A DNA stretch of 64,000 nt from Enterovibrio norvegicus FF-33 (GTDB taxonomy: Bacteria; Pseudomonadota; Gammaproteobacteria; Enterobacterales; Vibrionaceae): positions 2,585,071 through 2,649,070 of the forward strand of contig NZ_AJYD02000038.1 in NCBI RefSeq assembly GCF_000286835.2, given 5' to 3'. A model generated the notes under the pieces. It had not been told where the DNA came from, did no database searches, and worked only from the letters and a program-made list of their open reading frames with translations. Shown here one piece after another: positions 27,911 to 36,012 of the stretch (position 1 is its first letter; every line of letters starts with the position of its first letter). Made by a program: the position numbers and the translations under genes.

Positions 27911-29080
27911 CTAAAAATACCAACTGACTTCTGCTTCGACAAAGTCATCGCGTTTTAAGAAGTAAATAGGATCAGTGACGTTGTCCGAGTTGAACATCCA
28001 ACCTGTCACCGTCCAGCTCCAATCATTCGAGAAACGACCGCTCGACTCTAAACGCACCGTCATCGAATCTGTATCGTCTAAATCGACCGTACCCCCGACC
28101 AAGAACTCAGTGCCATCGTGATCATTGAGCACCCAGCGCAGTCCTGCAAACAGGTCATTTTGGCCAGCAACGGGGGCATCTTCATCGCGACTGTCATAAA
28201 GGTATTCCATCAGAAAACCCAGATCGGTGATGCCTTCGTTTACACCCACATAGGTATATTCAAAACCACCCGTAAACGCCGTGTTTGATTCTAAGCTGTA
28301 ACGACGAATGGCTTCAGCTTTCCAAAGCCAGTCACCATAGATCGCTTGAACATCGAGGCCGACTTGCGTCATGAGCGCATAGTATGGCGATAAGGTGTTG
28401 AAGAAATATGGGTCTCTGTTAGTGCCATGAAACACACTCAAACCCACGTCCCATTCGTCAATCATGGTGCCATAACGCGCAGCAACATCAGGGTAAAACT
28501 CTTCATGACGGGATTCGTACTGTGCATCTGCATCGCCAGCACCAGGCAACGCTAAACGACCATCGTAGCTTGCAAAGGTACGTTCGCGAAAATAGGGAAG
28601 TAAGTACAAATCAAGCAAGCCAGATTCGAGTTCTAGTCCCAGGCTCACCATGGGTTGACCGAGTTTCACTTCGCCATCGACGGCTTCAACAGCATCGGTT
28701 TGGTTAATAACATCCACAAGATGTTGTGACTCTGTCACCCCCCAAAAGACGATACCCAAGCCAAAGCGCAGTTCGTAGTTATCTTTGTAGTGCATCAACA
28801 GAGCTTCACGCACATCGCCATGCGTGCGCTCATCATCCATTGAGTCCCAACGGAAGAACGGCGAAAAAGTAAAGCTCGTGTTCCCTTCTTCGCTTTCCCA
28901 ATAAAGCTCAGGCTCAATAGCGATAGACGTTTGGCTTTTGTCCTGACCTTGTGCTCCTGTCTGTCCAAACTGACGCTGTTGGAATGACAACTCACCTTCG
29001 AATTCAAAGGCGTAAGCGGGAGAGAGGAAAAGAGGCAACGCAAGCAGCGCCGCCAATGAAGTCCATGGTTTCATTCTCAC
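27911..29080 (-). CDS. Outer-membrane beta-barrel protein of the MMPL export module
   Basis: A 389-residue protein with a signal peptide (1-24, ending PAYA) and alternating hydrophobic and polar strands throughout. It ends EAEVSWYF with a C-terminal Phe, the usual signal for insertion by the BAM complex. It is rich in Asp, Glu, Tyr and Trp, and carries GIVFWGVTESQHLVDVINQTD. I place it with uncharacterised porin-like proteins encoded after MMPL and LolA-like genes. It begins two bases after the LolA-like stop, so it is the third gene of the operon and may be the outer-membrane exit or acceptor. Confidence 0.75.
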   Translation of the reverse strand: MRMKPWTSLAALLALPLFLSPAYAFEFEGELSFQQRQFGQTGAQGQDKSQTSIAIEPELYWESEEGNTSFTFSPFFRWDSMDDERTHGDVREALLMHYKDNYELRFGLGIVFWGVTESQHLVDVINQTDAVEAVDGEVKLGQPMVSLGLELESGLLDLYLLPYFRERTFASYDGRLALPGAGDADAQYESRHEEFYPDVAARYGTMIDEWDVGLSVFHGTNRDPYFFNTLSPYYALMTQVGLDVQAIYGDWLWKAEAIRRYSLESNTAFTGGFEYTYVGVNEGITDLGFLMEYLYDSRDEDAPVAGQNDLFAGLRWVLNDHDGTEFLVGGTVDLDDTDSMTVRLESSGRFSNDWSWTVTGWMFNSDNVTDPIYFLKRDDFVEAEVSWYF

Positions 29081-29082
29081 TC

Positions 29083-29877
29083 CTAGCGCGCGCGCTTCAA
29101 GCTAGATTTAGAAAAATCACCTTCATCCAAGCCCGTTTTGAACGCGAGATCTGTCGTGGTCAATTTGGTCGATTTACCCGTCTGGTGGTTCACCATCATC
29201 ATGGTGTGAGCGCGCCAGTATTGGTCAAGGTACTGTTTATAGTCACTGAACGTCAGTGTTTTCAGCAATGACTTGCGGCGATCGTAGAACTCAGTTTTCA
29301 GTGGTCGATAATGCTCTTGATCAACCCACACTTTTTGGCTGGTATAACCTGAATACTTATCGGTTGGCGTTTGTACAATCACAAACGTATTTTGTCCATC
29401 AAGCGCTTCTTCACCCACCAAGTTAAACGTGTACTTCTCCAATTCGAACGAGCTTAAATCTTCGTACGCAAATTCACTGCCCATGAACGGGCCGGATTTG
29501 TTGCGCGAGGCAATACGTTTCACGCGCTTTAACGCAGGAAGGTAAAGCCACTGATCGTCAGGGCCAGTAATGTGCGAGTAGTTAAGAAAAACAGTACCAC
29601 GCACATCACGAGGTTCATCAAAAATGGTTAACCCTTTATCGCCATCACTTTCGACTTCGAGTGTTTTAATGCGCAGTTTACGGTCACTGGTATCACCATT
29701 CGCGTTTTCAAGCAGCATGGTCATTTCAGCAACGCTGTCACCCCAGCCTTGATCTCGCACTTTACGCTCGTTGGCGATTTCTAATCCTTTCACTTCATCG
29801 GCAACCACAGGCGCTGCTATCGCCATCATGCTAAACGCAATCACAACGGCTTTTGATAATGTTTTTATTGTTTTCAT
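29083..29877 (-). CDS. Outer membrane lipoprotein-sorting protein (LolA-like)
   Basis: A 264-residue periplasmic protein with a signal peptide (1-26, ending PVVA). The motifs GDKGLTIFDEPRDVRGTVFLNY, DDQWLYLPALKRVKRIASRNKSGPFMGSEFAYEDL and KVWVDQEHYRPLKTEFYDR fit the LolA-like family (outer membrane lipoprotein-sorting protein), whose half-barrel carries lipid or lipidated cargo. The start at 29877 is preceded by AAGGAGAG; an in-frame extension of 21 codons lacks this. It follows the transporter gene after 19 bases, so it probably ferries what that transporter exports. Confidence 0.82.
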   Translation of the reverse strand: MKTIKTLSKAVVIAFSMMAIAAPVVADEVKGLEIANERKVRDQGWGDSVAEMTMLLENANGDTSDRKLRIKTLEVESDGDKGLTIFDEPRDVRGTVFLNYSHITGPDDQWLYLPALKRVKRIASRNKSGPFMGSEFAYEDLSSFELEKYTFNLVGEEALDGQNTFVIVQTPTDKYSGYTSQKVWVDQEHYRPLKTEFYDRRKSLLKTLTFSDYKQYLDQYWRAHTMMMVNHQTGKSTKLTTTDLAFKTGLDEGDFSKSSLKRAR

Positions 29878-29896
29878 TCTTCTCTCCTTGAATTCG

Positions 29897-32218
29897 TTAC
29901 TGCGTTGCTTCTTTACTAAAATCTTTAGATTCATCGGCATAGGCTTTCTTGTCTGCTACCAAGAGCACGGCAGGTAATAGAACAAAGTCCACGATGAGAG
30001 CAATGAATATGACAATGGCACTGAGTAGCCCCATGTCACTGTTTAGCCGGAAACCGGATGTTGCCAACACGCTGAAACCCGCAACAAGTACGACGGTGGT
30101 GATCCATAACGCACGACCCACTGAGTCAAATGCGTAGCGGATGCCCTCTTCAACATTGCGTCCATGCACACGCGCATGGCGATATTTCGTCAGGAAATGT
30201 ACGGTGTCATCCACCACCACACCCAAGGTCAGGGTGATAACAACTGAAAGCCCCAGGTTGATTTCACCTGACACAACAGCCCACAAGCCAAAGCCCAAAA
30301 TGGCTGGCACCAAATTTGGCACTAGGCTAATCACACCAAGACGCCATGAACGTAATGCGAATACCAACAACCCAGAAATCAACACCAACGCAATCGGTAA
30401 GGTTTTCAACATGCTGGCAATGTTGGTTTCGCCAATATGAGCGAACATCAGGTTCGGGCCAGACGATGCCATCTCGTACTGAGGGGCATTAGCCTTGAAC
30501 CATGCATCCATGCGTTTTTCCAGCGCAATCAAATCAACACTGCCGAGGTTGTCAGTGGTCAGTACCAACTTGACCGCAGACTTATCAATGTTGACTTCAT
30601 TATTCAAATCTAATCCATACGGCAATGACATTTCGTACAACAGCAAGTATTGCGCCGCGAGTTCAGGGTTCTGAGGTAAGGTGTAAAACGTTTTATCATC
30701 ACCGTGCATGTTCATGTTCAAACGTTTGAACGTGTCAGAGATTGACGCGACATGGTCTGTTTCTGGTTGCGTGCGTAGCCATTCAGTGAAGTCTTCAACC
30801 GTCGTCAAAAATTCAGGCTGAGTGATCCCTTGTGGCGCACCCGATTTAATGGAAATACTGAATGCCGTCGTTCCGCTGACAGCTTCTTCCATATAATCAG
30901 CCGCTTGGCGGAAGTTGTTGCTAGAATCGAAGTATTCAACGGCATTGTCATTGGCATGGTTTTGCATCAACAACACCGCGCTCAGTGCCACGACAATGAC
31001 ACTGACTGGCAGAATCTTCTTATGATTCGCAATCACGGTATCGGCTACCCATCCCATCGCTTTGTTACTGTTTGTCCGGGCAGGCTTCACCTTGAACGGC
31101 ATCAATTGAAGCAATGCAGGTAATAACGTGACAGACAAGACAAACGCGATCATCACGCCCAATGCAGCGAGATTCCCCATGTCTCTCAATACCGGAGAGT
31201 CCGACGCATTCATCATTAAGAAGCCAATCGACGTCGTGACTGACGTGATCAATAGCGCGAGGAAATTAAGCTTAAGCGCATAATTAATGGCCTCAGTTTT
31301 GTCTTTACCTTCACGAAGAGCATGCACATAGGACGTGATCAGATGGACACAATCCGCCACGGCGAGTGTCATCACCAGCGTCGGGACTGTCACTGTACCG
31401 TTATTGAGGTAGTGGCCTACCCAACCCAGCATCCCCATCGTGGCGGCAATCGTTAGCACAATCACGATCAGCGTCGCCATGACAAACTTCCAAGACCGCA
31501 ACATAATGCCGAGGAACACAAGTACAACAAGAAACATCATTGGCACCAGCGTTTGGCTGTCTGCTTGCGCAGCATCAGCAAAAGCTTTATTCATGGCGAT
31601 AATGCCCGCCAGATGGAAATCTACGTCAGGATAGGTTTCGTGCGCTTTGGCCAGAACATCTTTCGTGAAATTGGCCACTTCCTGCACTTGCGCCGTTTGG
31701 TCACCATCCGGCAATTGAAAAGTGATATTCACAATGGCGGCTTGCGCGGTTTGACCAACAATAGCGTTAACTAAACGAGGTTCATTGAGGGCGACTTCCC
31801 GAATATAGTCGATCCGCGCATCATCAAGTTCGTAATAATCTGGCGCGAGATCTTCAACAAGCAGGTCATCTTCTTCCGCGGAGGTATGTTGATAATTCGT
31901 GACGGAATCCACTCGACTCGCATATGGTGTAAGCCATGCTTCATCTGTGAGTTGCTGAATTAATGACAGGTTATCTTTGGTAAACACGTTCTTGTTATGA
32001 GGTGCTACCACAATGGCAAGCGTGTCCGTTTTATTGAAGGTTGCTTCAAGCTCTTTGAACGACTGTAGCTGCGGATTCCCTTTATCAAAGAAAATTTGGT
32101 AATCACCTCGGAAATACAAGTTTTGACTCCCCATCGCCGCAACAACGGCAAACAAAACACTGAGGATTACAAATAACCAAGGTCGTGCCGTAGGCATTCG
32201 ATATAATTCTGTTTTCAC
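29897..32218 (-). CDS. MMPL/RND family exporter
   Basis: An inner-membrane exporter of about 773 residues with 12 predicted helices in two halves, each opening with a helix and a large periplasmic loop and then five more helices (for example RSWKFVMATLIVIVLTIAAT, and later SWRLGVISLVPNLVPAILGF). MMPL-type conserved segments TLAVADCVHLITSYVHALREG and TLGVVVDDTVHFLTKYRHAR carry helix-4 and helix-10 acidic residues. It has no separate membrane-fusion or TolC partner. I prefer the GTG at 32218, because GGAG lies six bases before it, whereas the ATG at 32230 has only operator 1 upstream. The likely cargo is lipid-like. Confidence 0.85.
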   Translation of the reverse strand: MKTELYRMPTARPWLFVILSVLFAVVAAMGSQNLYFRGDYQIFFDKGNPQLQSFKELEATFNKTDTLAIVVAPHNKNVFTKDNLSLIQQLTDEAWLTPYASRVDSVTNYQHTSAEEDDLLVEDLAPDYYELDDARIDYIREVALNEPRLVNAIVGQTAQAAIVNITFQLPDGDQTAQVQEVANFTKDVLAKAHETYPDVDFHLAGIIAMNKAFADAAQADSQTLVPMMFLVVLVFLGIMLRSWKFVMATLIVIVLTIAATMGMLGWVGHYLNNGTVTVPTLVMTLAVADCVHLITSYVHALREGKDKTEAINYALKLNFLALLITSVTTSIGFLMMNASDSPVLRDMGNLAALGVMIAFVLSVTLLPALLQLMPFKVKPARTNSNKAMGWVADTVIANHKKILPVSVIVVALSAVLLMQNHANDNAVEYFDSSNNFRQAADYMEEAVSGTTAFSISIKSGAPQGITQPEFLTTVEDFTEWLRTQPETDHVASISDTFKRLNMNMHGDDKTFYTLPQNPELAAQYLLLYEMSLPYGLDLNNEVNIDKSAVKLVLTTDNLGSVDLIALEKRMDAWFKANAPQYEMASSGPNLMFAHIGETNIASMLKTLPIALVLISGLLVFALRSWRLGVISLVPNLVPAILGFGLWAVVSGEINLGLSVVITLTLGVVVDDTVHFLTKYRHARVHGRNVEEGIRYAFDSVGRALWITTVVLVAGFSVLATSGFRLNSDMGLLSAIVIFIALIVDFVLLPAVLLVADKKAYADESKDFSKEATQ

Positions 32219-32233
32219 CACACTCTCCATTTG

Positions 32234-32246
32234 TGACGATTCGTCA
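32234..32246. promoter_or_regulatory. Operator 1 (TGACG-ATT-CGTCA)
   Basis: A 13-bp palindrome immediately upstream of the exporter start. It shares the TGACG-N3-CGTCA core with three more copies up to 32464. It probably binds the TetR protein encoded next door. Confidence 0.7.
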
Positions 32247-32380
32247 AATTCCCTGCTTTAAAAAGCCAATTAATATGGCTTAATACTTCCTAAACATAGG
32301 GTTATCTCACTCACCCCGTTCAAGCAAAATGAAATTACACGTTCACATAGTTAGAAATTCAAATCATTGCCAGATAAAAA

Positions 32381-32395
32381 TTGACGCTTCGTCAA
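32381..32395. promoter_or_regulatory. Operator 2 (TTGACG-CTT-CGTCAA)
   Basis: A 15-bp palindrome with the shared core; only 4 bases separate it from operator 3. Confidence 0.75.
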
Positions 32396-32399
32396 TTAA

Positions 32400-32412
32400 T
32401 GACGAAACGTCA
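32400..32412. promoter_or_regulatory. Operator 3 (TGACG-AAA-CGTCA)
   Basis: A 13-bp palindrome. Centre to centre it lies 18 bp from operator 2, so both could be bound on nearly one face of the helix. Confidence 0.75.
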
Positions 32413-32445
32413 ATATAGTACAATAAAGTAACAAATTAAAGCTCA

Positions 32446-32464
32446 TTTTGACGAATCGTCAAAA
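32446..32464. promoter_or_regulatory. Operator 4 (TTTTGACG-AAT-CGTCAAAA)
   Basis: The longest copy, a 19-bp palindrome, starting 18 bases downstream of the tetR stop codon. The half site TTGACG also resembles a minus-35 box. Confidence 0.75.
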
Positions 32465-32482
32465 ATAAGTCACTTGTCGCAA

Positions 32483-33253
32483 TTAAGATTGATTTTCTAT
32501 GAGGGCGACTTCTTCGCCAAACAGGTCTTTTTCGGCACGATCCCATGTTTTTTGGTAGTCGAAATCGCAAGACAAAGGCATCCAGCGCATCCCATCTAGG
32601 AGGAAGTTGAGGTTCTGGAGCACGATATTGGTGTCATGTTGGCGAGATACACAGCTACTTTGCGTCGCATTGTTTACCAATGAACTGGTACCAAATGCCA
32701 TCGCCCAATTTGCAAACACAATGCTATCGCTCGTGATGCCGGGTGCGAGAGTGATGTCTCCAGAGCTCTGACCTAGCTCGATGAACTTATCACCAAATGA
32801 CACCACGAGGTCTTCCAACGTGTTCAGTTTTTCCAGGCGTTCAGGAGCACTTTTTTCAGTGACCGCAGGCGTACGGCTAACCAGTGCACACATCGCGAGA
32901 ATGGGCGAGAGTTTTGAGAAAAGGTGCATACCCGCATGCATGGCAATCAACTTTTCACGGCTGGAACCTTCAAAGTCGAGTGCGCTTTTGAACAGAGGAA
33001 TTTTTTTACTCAGCGCTTGGATCGCAAGCGCAGCAAACAAATCTTCCTTGCTGTTGAAGTGATTGTAAATTGTACCTTTGGAATACGAGCTGGCGGCAGC
33101 AAGCTTATCCATGTTGAGTTGTGCAAATCCTTCCCTTTCCACAATGCTACATGCTATTAGCAACAACTCACTCTCGCGATCACGCATTGCCAATTGTTTA
33201 CGGCTCAACGTCGCGTCATCACTGATTAAATTTGATACTGCTTGCTCTAACAT
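32483..33253 (-). CDS. TetR-family transcriptional regulator
   Basis: A 256-residue regulator. The N-terminal TetR helix-turn-helix is clear: SELLLIACSIVEREGFAQLN, then MDKLAAASSYSKGTIYNHFN and SKEDLFAALA, at about residues 28-85. The ligand domain follows and would sense a small molecule. The ATG at 33253, with AAGG upstream, gives a normal TetR N terminus; a longer frame reaches 33322. It lies upstream of, and in the same direction as, the exporter operon, with four palindromes in the 230 bases between. Repression of that operon is the simplest reading. Confidence 0.9.
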   Translation of the reverse strand: MLEQAVSNLISDDATLSRKQLAMRDRESELLLIACSIVEREGFAQLNMDKLAAASSYSKGTIYNHFNSKEDLFAALAIQALSKKIPLFKSALDFEGSSREKLIAMHAGMHLFSKLSPILAMCALVSRTPAVTEKSAPERLEKLNTLEDLVVSFGDKFIELGQSSGDITLAPGITSDSIVFANWAMAFGTSSLVNNATQSSCVSRQHDTNIVLQNLNFLLDGMRWMPLSCDFDYQKTWDRAEKDLFGEEVALIENQS

Positions 33254-33578
33254 TGTGAATACCCTTAAAAGATCCTTACTTTTATAGCACAAATAAGAAA
33301 TAGATTGGCAGCTTGTCCTCACTTTTTAATGCGATCACATCAACCACTCTCGTGCTCATTCCATTGAATATCCACGTAAATAGAAGTCACTCGCTTAGCG
33401 CTCTCTACAAAACAGCACCTTTGATTCAGGCAAGAAGTCATGACTCATTGTGTTTTTTTGTCGAAAATCAGTACCCACAAACGAGTATTCAACCGGATTA
33501 CTCAGTCATGTCATCAAGCCATCAACCGTACTTTGAACAGATGGACTCATTGCAATCACTGAGTCTAGTTTTGATAGG
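33254..33578. other. Intergenic region between tetR and the acyl-ACP cluster
   Basis: About 325 bases with a plus-strand open frame (33313-33633) that lacks a ribosome site and any recognisable domain, so I do not call it. The region must contain the tetR promoter. None of the TGACG palindromes occurs here, so the regulator's own promoter may not be controlled by the same operator. Confidence 0.4.
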
Positions 33579-34511
33579 TTATTGTGCTTGGGCCCAACGA
33601 ACGATGTCATCTCGCGGCCAAATCATCAGATAGCTTTTAGGTGTGTACTTCCCTTCATCAAACAACCGTCGACGCTTTTTGTTCTGCAAAGCAACATGCC
33701 CCGCATCATCACACGATTCGAGCAGATAAAACGACGCGCCACCAGACTCTGGGAGCGTACGTAAATAGGCCATTTTCGACGATGCTTGTATCACGGAAGG
33801 GTCCCAGAACCAGCTTTGTGCAAATATGCCCGAAACGTGTGGTTCTGATTCAAGGCGCTGTGCAATTTCCAGATAAAACGCTCGCCATCCTGGTTCAAGG
33901 AAGTCAGGATTAGTTCTTCGATCTTCCATATGCAGTTCGTACATGTTTTGTCTGTTGTTCAGTTTTCTCAGCAGCATATCCGCTGCACTAACAAATTGTG
34001 CGATGCCATTCGCGGTAAGAAATCGACGCGGTAATGGTCTGGGTTCATAATGACAAATCGAGCGACTTGGCCACATATTCAACGCGCTGATAGCCAGGTC
34101 CTTCCTAAACAAATCGCTCTGAACATTGGGCTCATAGCAGCCCGTCGCAATGTCATCTGCCAAATACTCAAACCACTCTTTGATAGAGTCAATCACCATT
34201 GTCGGCATCGTCACATCATGACTAGCTAGGCCAGTCTGATCGCTTGAATCCAATGAGCGCAGACTCCGCTGCATTAAAGCCACTAGCGCGAGTTGATGAA
34301 TATCTGCCTCTACGTCTTTGCTATGTGTGTTCGATAGCTGCTCAAGCCAACGATTCATTTCATCAGGGAAATGTGAATATGCGCGGCCGGGCATTTCATC
34401 TTGTACAAAAGACAGATATTGTTCGCGAACCGTCGATAACGTATCGACTTGCTTATCGAGCCTACTTTCAATCATCTCGCGCAGGTCATCCAGCTTCGTT
34501 TGCAACGTCAT
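33579..34511 (-). CDS. Unrecognised protein at the end of the acyl-ACP cluster
   Basis: A 310-residue, mostly helical soluble protein with no signal peptide or membrane segment. Recurrent features are LTANGIAQFVSAADMLLRKLNNRQ, NPDFLEPGWRAFYLEIAQRL, a Trp/Phe-rich IFAQSWFWDPSV and a C terminus EGKYTPKSYLMIWPRDDIVRW. I do not recognise the family. Its ATG overlaps the ketoreductase stop (ATGA) and GGAGAG lies upstream, so it is co-translated with the pathway genes and probably acts in the same process, perhaps as a transferase or carrier-interacting protein. That is inference from context only. Confidence 0.7.
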   Translation of the reverse strand: MTLQTKLDDLREMIESRLDKQVDTLSTVREQYLSFVQDEMPGRAYSHFPDEMNRWLEQLSNTHSKDVEADIHQLALVALMQRSLRSLDSSDQTGLASHDVTMPTMVIDSIKEWFEYLADDIATGCYEPNVQSDLFRKDLAISALNMWPSRSICHYEPRPLPRRFLTANGIAQFVSAADMLLRKLNNRQNMYELHMEDRRTNPDFLEPGWRAFYLEIAQRLESEPHVSGIFAQSWFWDPSVIQASSKMAYLRTLPESGGASFYLLESCDDAGHVALQNKKRRRLFDEGKYTPKSYLMIWPRDDIVRWAQAQ

Positions 34512-35239
34512 ACACACTCTCCGCCAGTGACCGAAAGGTTGACACCATTAATGTATTCCGCACCTTCAGAGAGCAAGAAGATCACAGATGACGCAACTTC
34601 CACTGATGTTGCATTGCGCTTCATCGGGTGAGATGCCGCGTTCTGAATCACCATATTGTCGGGAATATCCTGCAAAAATGGTGTATCGACCATCGAGGGT
34701 GATACTGCATTCACACGAATGCCTTTGCCACCACATTCCGCTGCCAGTGAACGCATCAAGCCCAACTGTGCGTATTTGGCAATGTTGTAATCAGCCATCG
34801 CCGCAGGCGGCATGCCTAACGTGACGCTACTTAGAATAAAAACGATTCGTCCATCACCACGTTTTACCATTGCCGGTAAGAAAGCTTTCGCAATCATCAT
34901 GCTGCTCATCATTTGCACTTCGAGCTGTTCCATGACTTGATGGCGCGAGAGCTTTTTAAAACGCGTCAGTTTCAGTCTCGGGGCTTGCGCAAAAATAAGA
35001 TGATCGGGATCTGCACACAGTGCCGTTGCGTCCGAAATAAACGCCTCGCAACTGTCAGGGTCACTTAAATCAGCCCGCAGTGCATGAAGCTCGCTTTGCA
35101 TGTTTGATTGCATGCTTTCAAGCGCAGCAAGATTGTTACACCCATGCGCGATAATACGATTGCCTTCGCTATCGAGCATCGACATTACCGCTTTGCCAAT
35201 GTCCGAGCTCGCTCCCACGATTAAACTGGTTTTACTCAT
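34508..35239 (-). CDS. Short-chain dehydrogenase/reductase (FabG-like)
   Basis: A 243-residue NAD(P)-dependent oxidoreductase. The cofactor motif is VGASSDIG (the usual TGxxxGIG form, changed at the first residue). Catalytic Ser lies in FILSSVTLG and Tyr-x3-Lys in ADYNIAKYA. The C-terminal PGG-like end is VNLSVTGGECV. In this setting it most likely reduces a 3-ketoacyl or related group on the acyl carrier protein. It overlaps the MaoC gene upstream and the unknown gene downstream by four bases each. Confidence 0.88.
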   Translation of the reverse strand: MSKTSLIVGASSDIGKAVMSMLDSEGNRIIAHGCNNLAALESMQSNMQSELHALRADLSDPDSCEAFISDATALCADPDHLIFAQAPRLKLTRFKKLSRHQVMEQLEVQMMSSMMIAKAFLPAMVKRGDGRIVFILSSVTLGMPPAAMADYNIAKYAQLGLMRSLAAECGGKGIRVNAVSPSMVDTPFLQDIPDNMVIQNAASHPMKRNATSVEVASSVIFLLSEGAEYINGVNLSVTGGECV

Positions 35240-35667
35240 GCCGATGACTCGCTTTCATCAATCCCTGAATGGATCCGCGCTTTCGATACCACTTGTCCGT
35301 GTTGATTTCGGATAACTGCTTTGATTTCGATACGTTTTAGAAGGGTGTGAACATCCACCACCTCCCCTTCAACCGTCAGCACATCGCCAACAAAAACGGG
35401 GCGACTGAAACGGGTTTGAATATCCTGCAACAGTGCATTTTCACCCGGTAGATATACCCCAACTAATGTGGAATATAACGATGCCGTCATCATGCCGTAC
35501 ACCACAACATCAGGGTGCCCTCGTCGTTTGGCATGCTCCGCATTGGTATGAAGCGGATTGACATCACCGCTCACCAGAGTGAAGGCATTCAGCTTCTCCT
35601 CGGTAATATCTGCAGAGAATTGGTGTTTTAACCCCACGTCAATGTCATCAATACGGTATTGCTTCAT
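35236..35667 (-). CDS. MaoC-like hotdog dehydratase
   Basis: A 143-residue protein with the R-specific enoyl hydratase signature FTLVSGDVNPLHTNAEHAKRRG, in which Asp and His are the catalytic pair, followed by VVVYGMMTASL. It would hydrate or dehydrate an acyl thioester, complementing the adjacent ketoreductase. It lies 14 bases after the carrier protein gene. Confidence 0.88.
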   Translation of the reverse strand: MKQYRIDDIDVGLKHQFSADITEEKLNAFTLVSGDVNPLHTNAEHAKRRGHPDVVVYGMMTASLYSTLVGVYLPGENALLQDIQTRFSRPVFVGDVLTVEGEVVDVHTLLKRIEIKAVIRNQHGQVVSKARIHSGIDESESSA

Positions 35668-35681
35668 TCATCTTATCCCGA

Positions 35682-35930
35682 TCATGCTGCTTGAAGTTTT
35701 CGAGTGATTAAATCGACCGTATCACCCACATTACCCGCCTGATTCAGCTGTTCGATTTCCGACAAACTAAATTTAATCGCCAGCTCTTTTTCAATCGCGT
35801 CGATGATTTGTATCTGTGCCAGCGAATCCCAATCTTCCGCATCGTCTGCCGTCGTATCTCGTGTCACCACTAAATCATCTTCATCCAGCACATCAAAAAT
35901 GATCTGAGAAATCGCATTTAATATATCCAT
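35682..35930 (-). CDS. Acyl carrier protein
   Basis: An 82-residue acidic four-helix protein. The phosphopantetheine attachment motif is DWDSLAQIQIIDAIEKEL, with Ser36 as the modified residue. It differs from the housekeeping AcpP sequence (DSLDTVELVM) and is flanked by FkbH-like and MaoC genes, so it is a dedicated carrier for this pathway. Confidence 0.92.
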   Translation of the reverse strand: MDILNAISQIIFDVLDEDDLVVTRDTTADDAEDWDSLAQIQIIDAIEKELAIKFSLSEIEQLNQAGNVGDTVDLITRKLQAA

Positions 35931-36012
35931 ACAAGCTCCTTTATCGTGCCGCGCAGTGAACCTATTTCAAGGTTGAGTATTTGTTCTTTATTTAGCATTC
36001 GTTGGTACGCAA

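Noticed and set aside
33313-33633. Plus-strand open frame of 106 codons
   Set aside because: No ribosome site, no known domain and it overlaps the 3' end of the unknown protein gene on the other strand.
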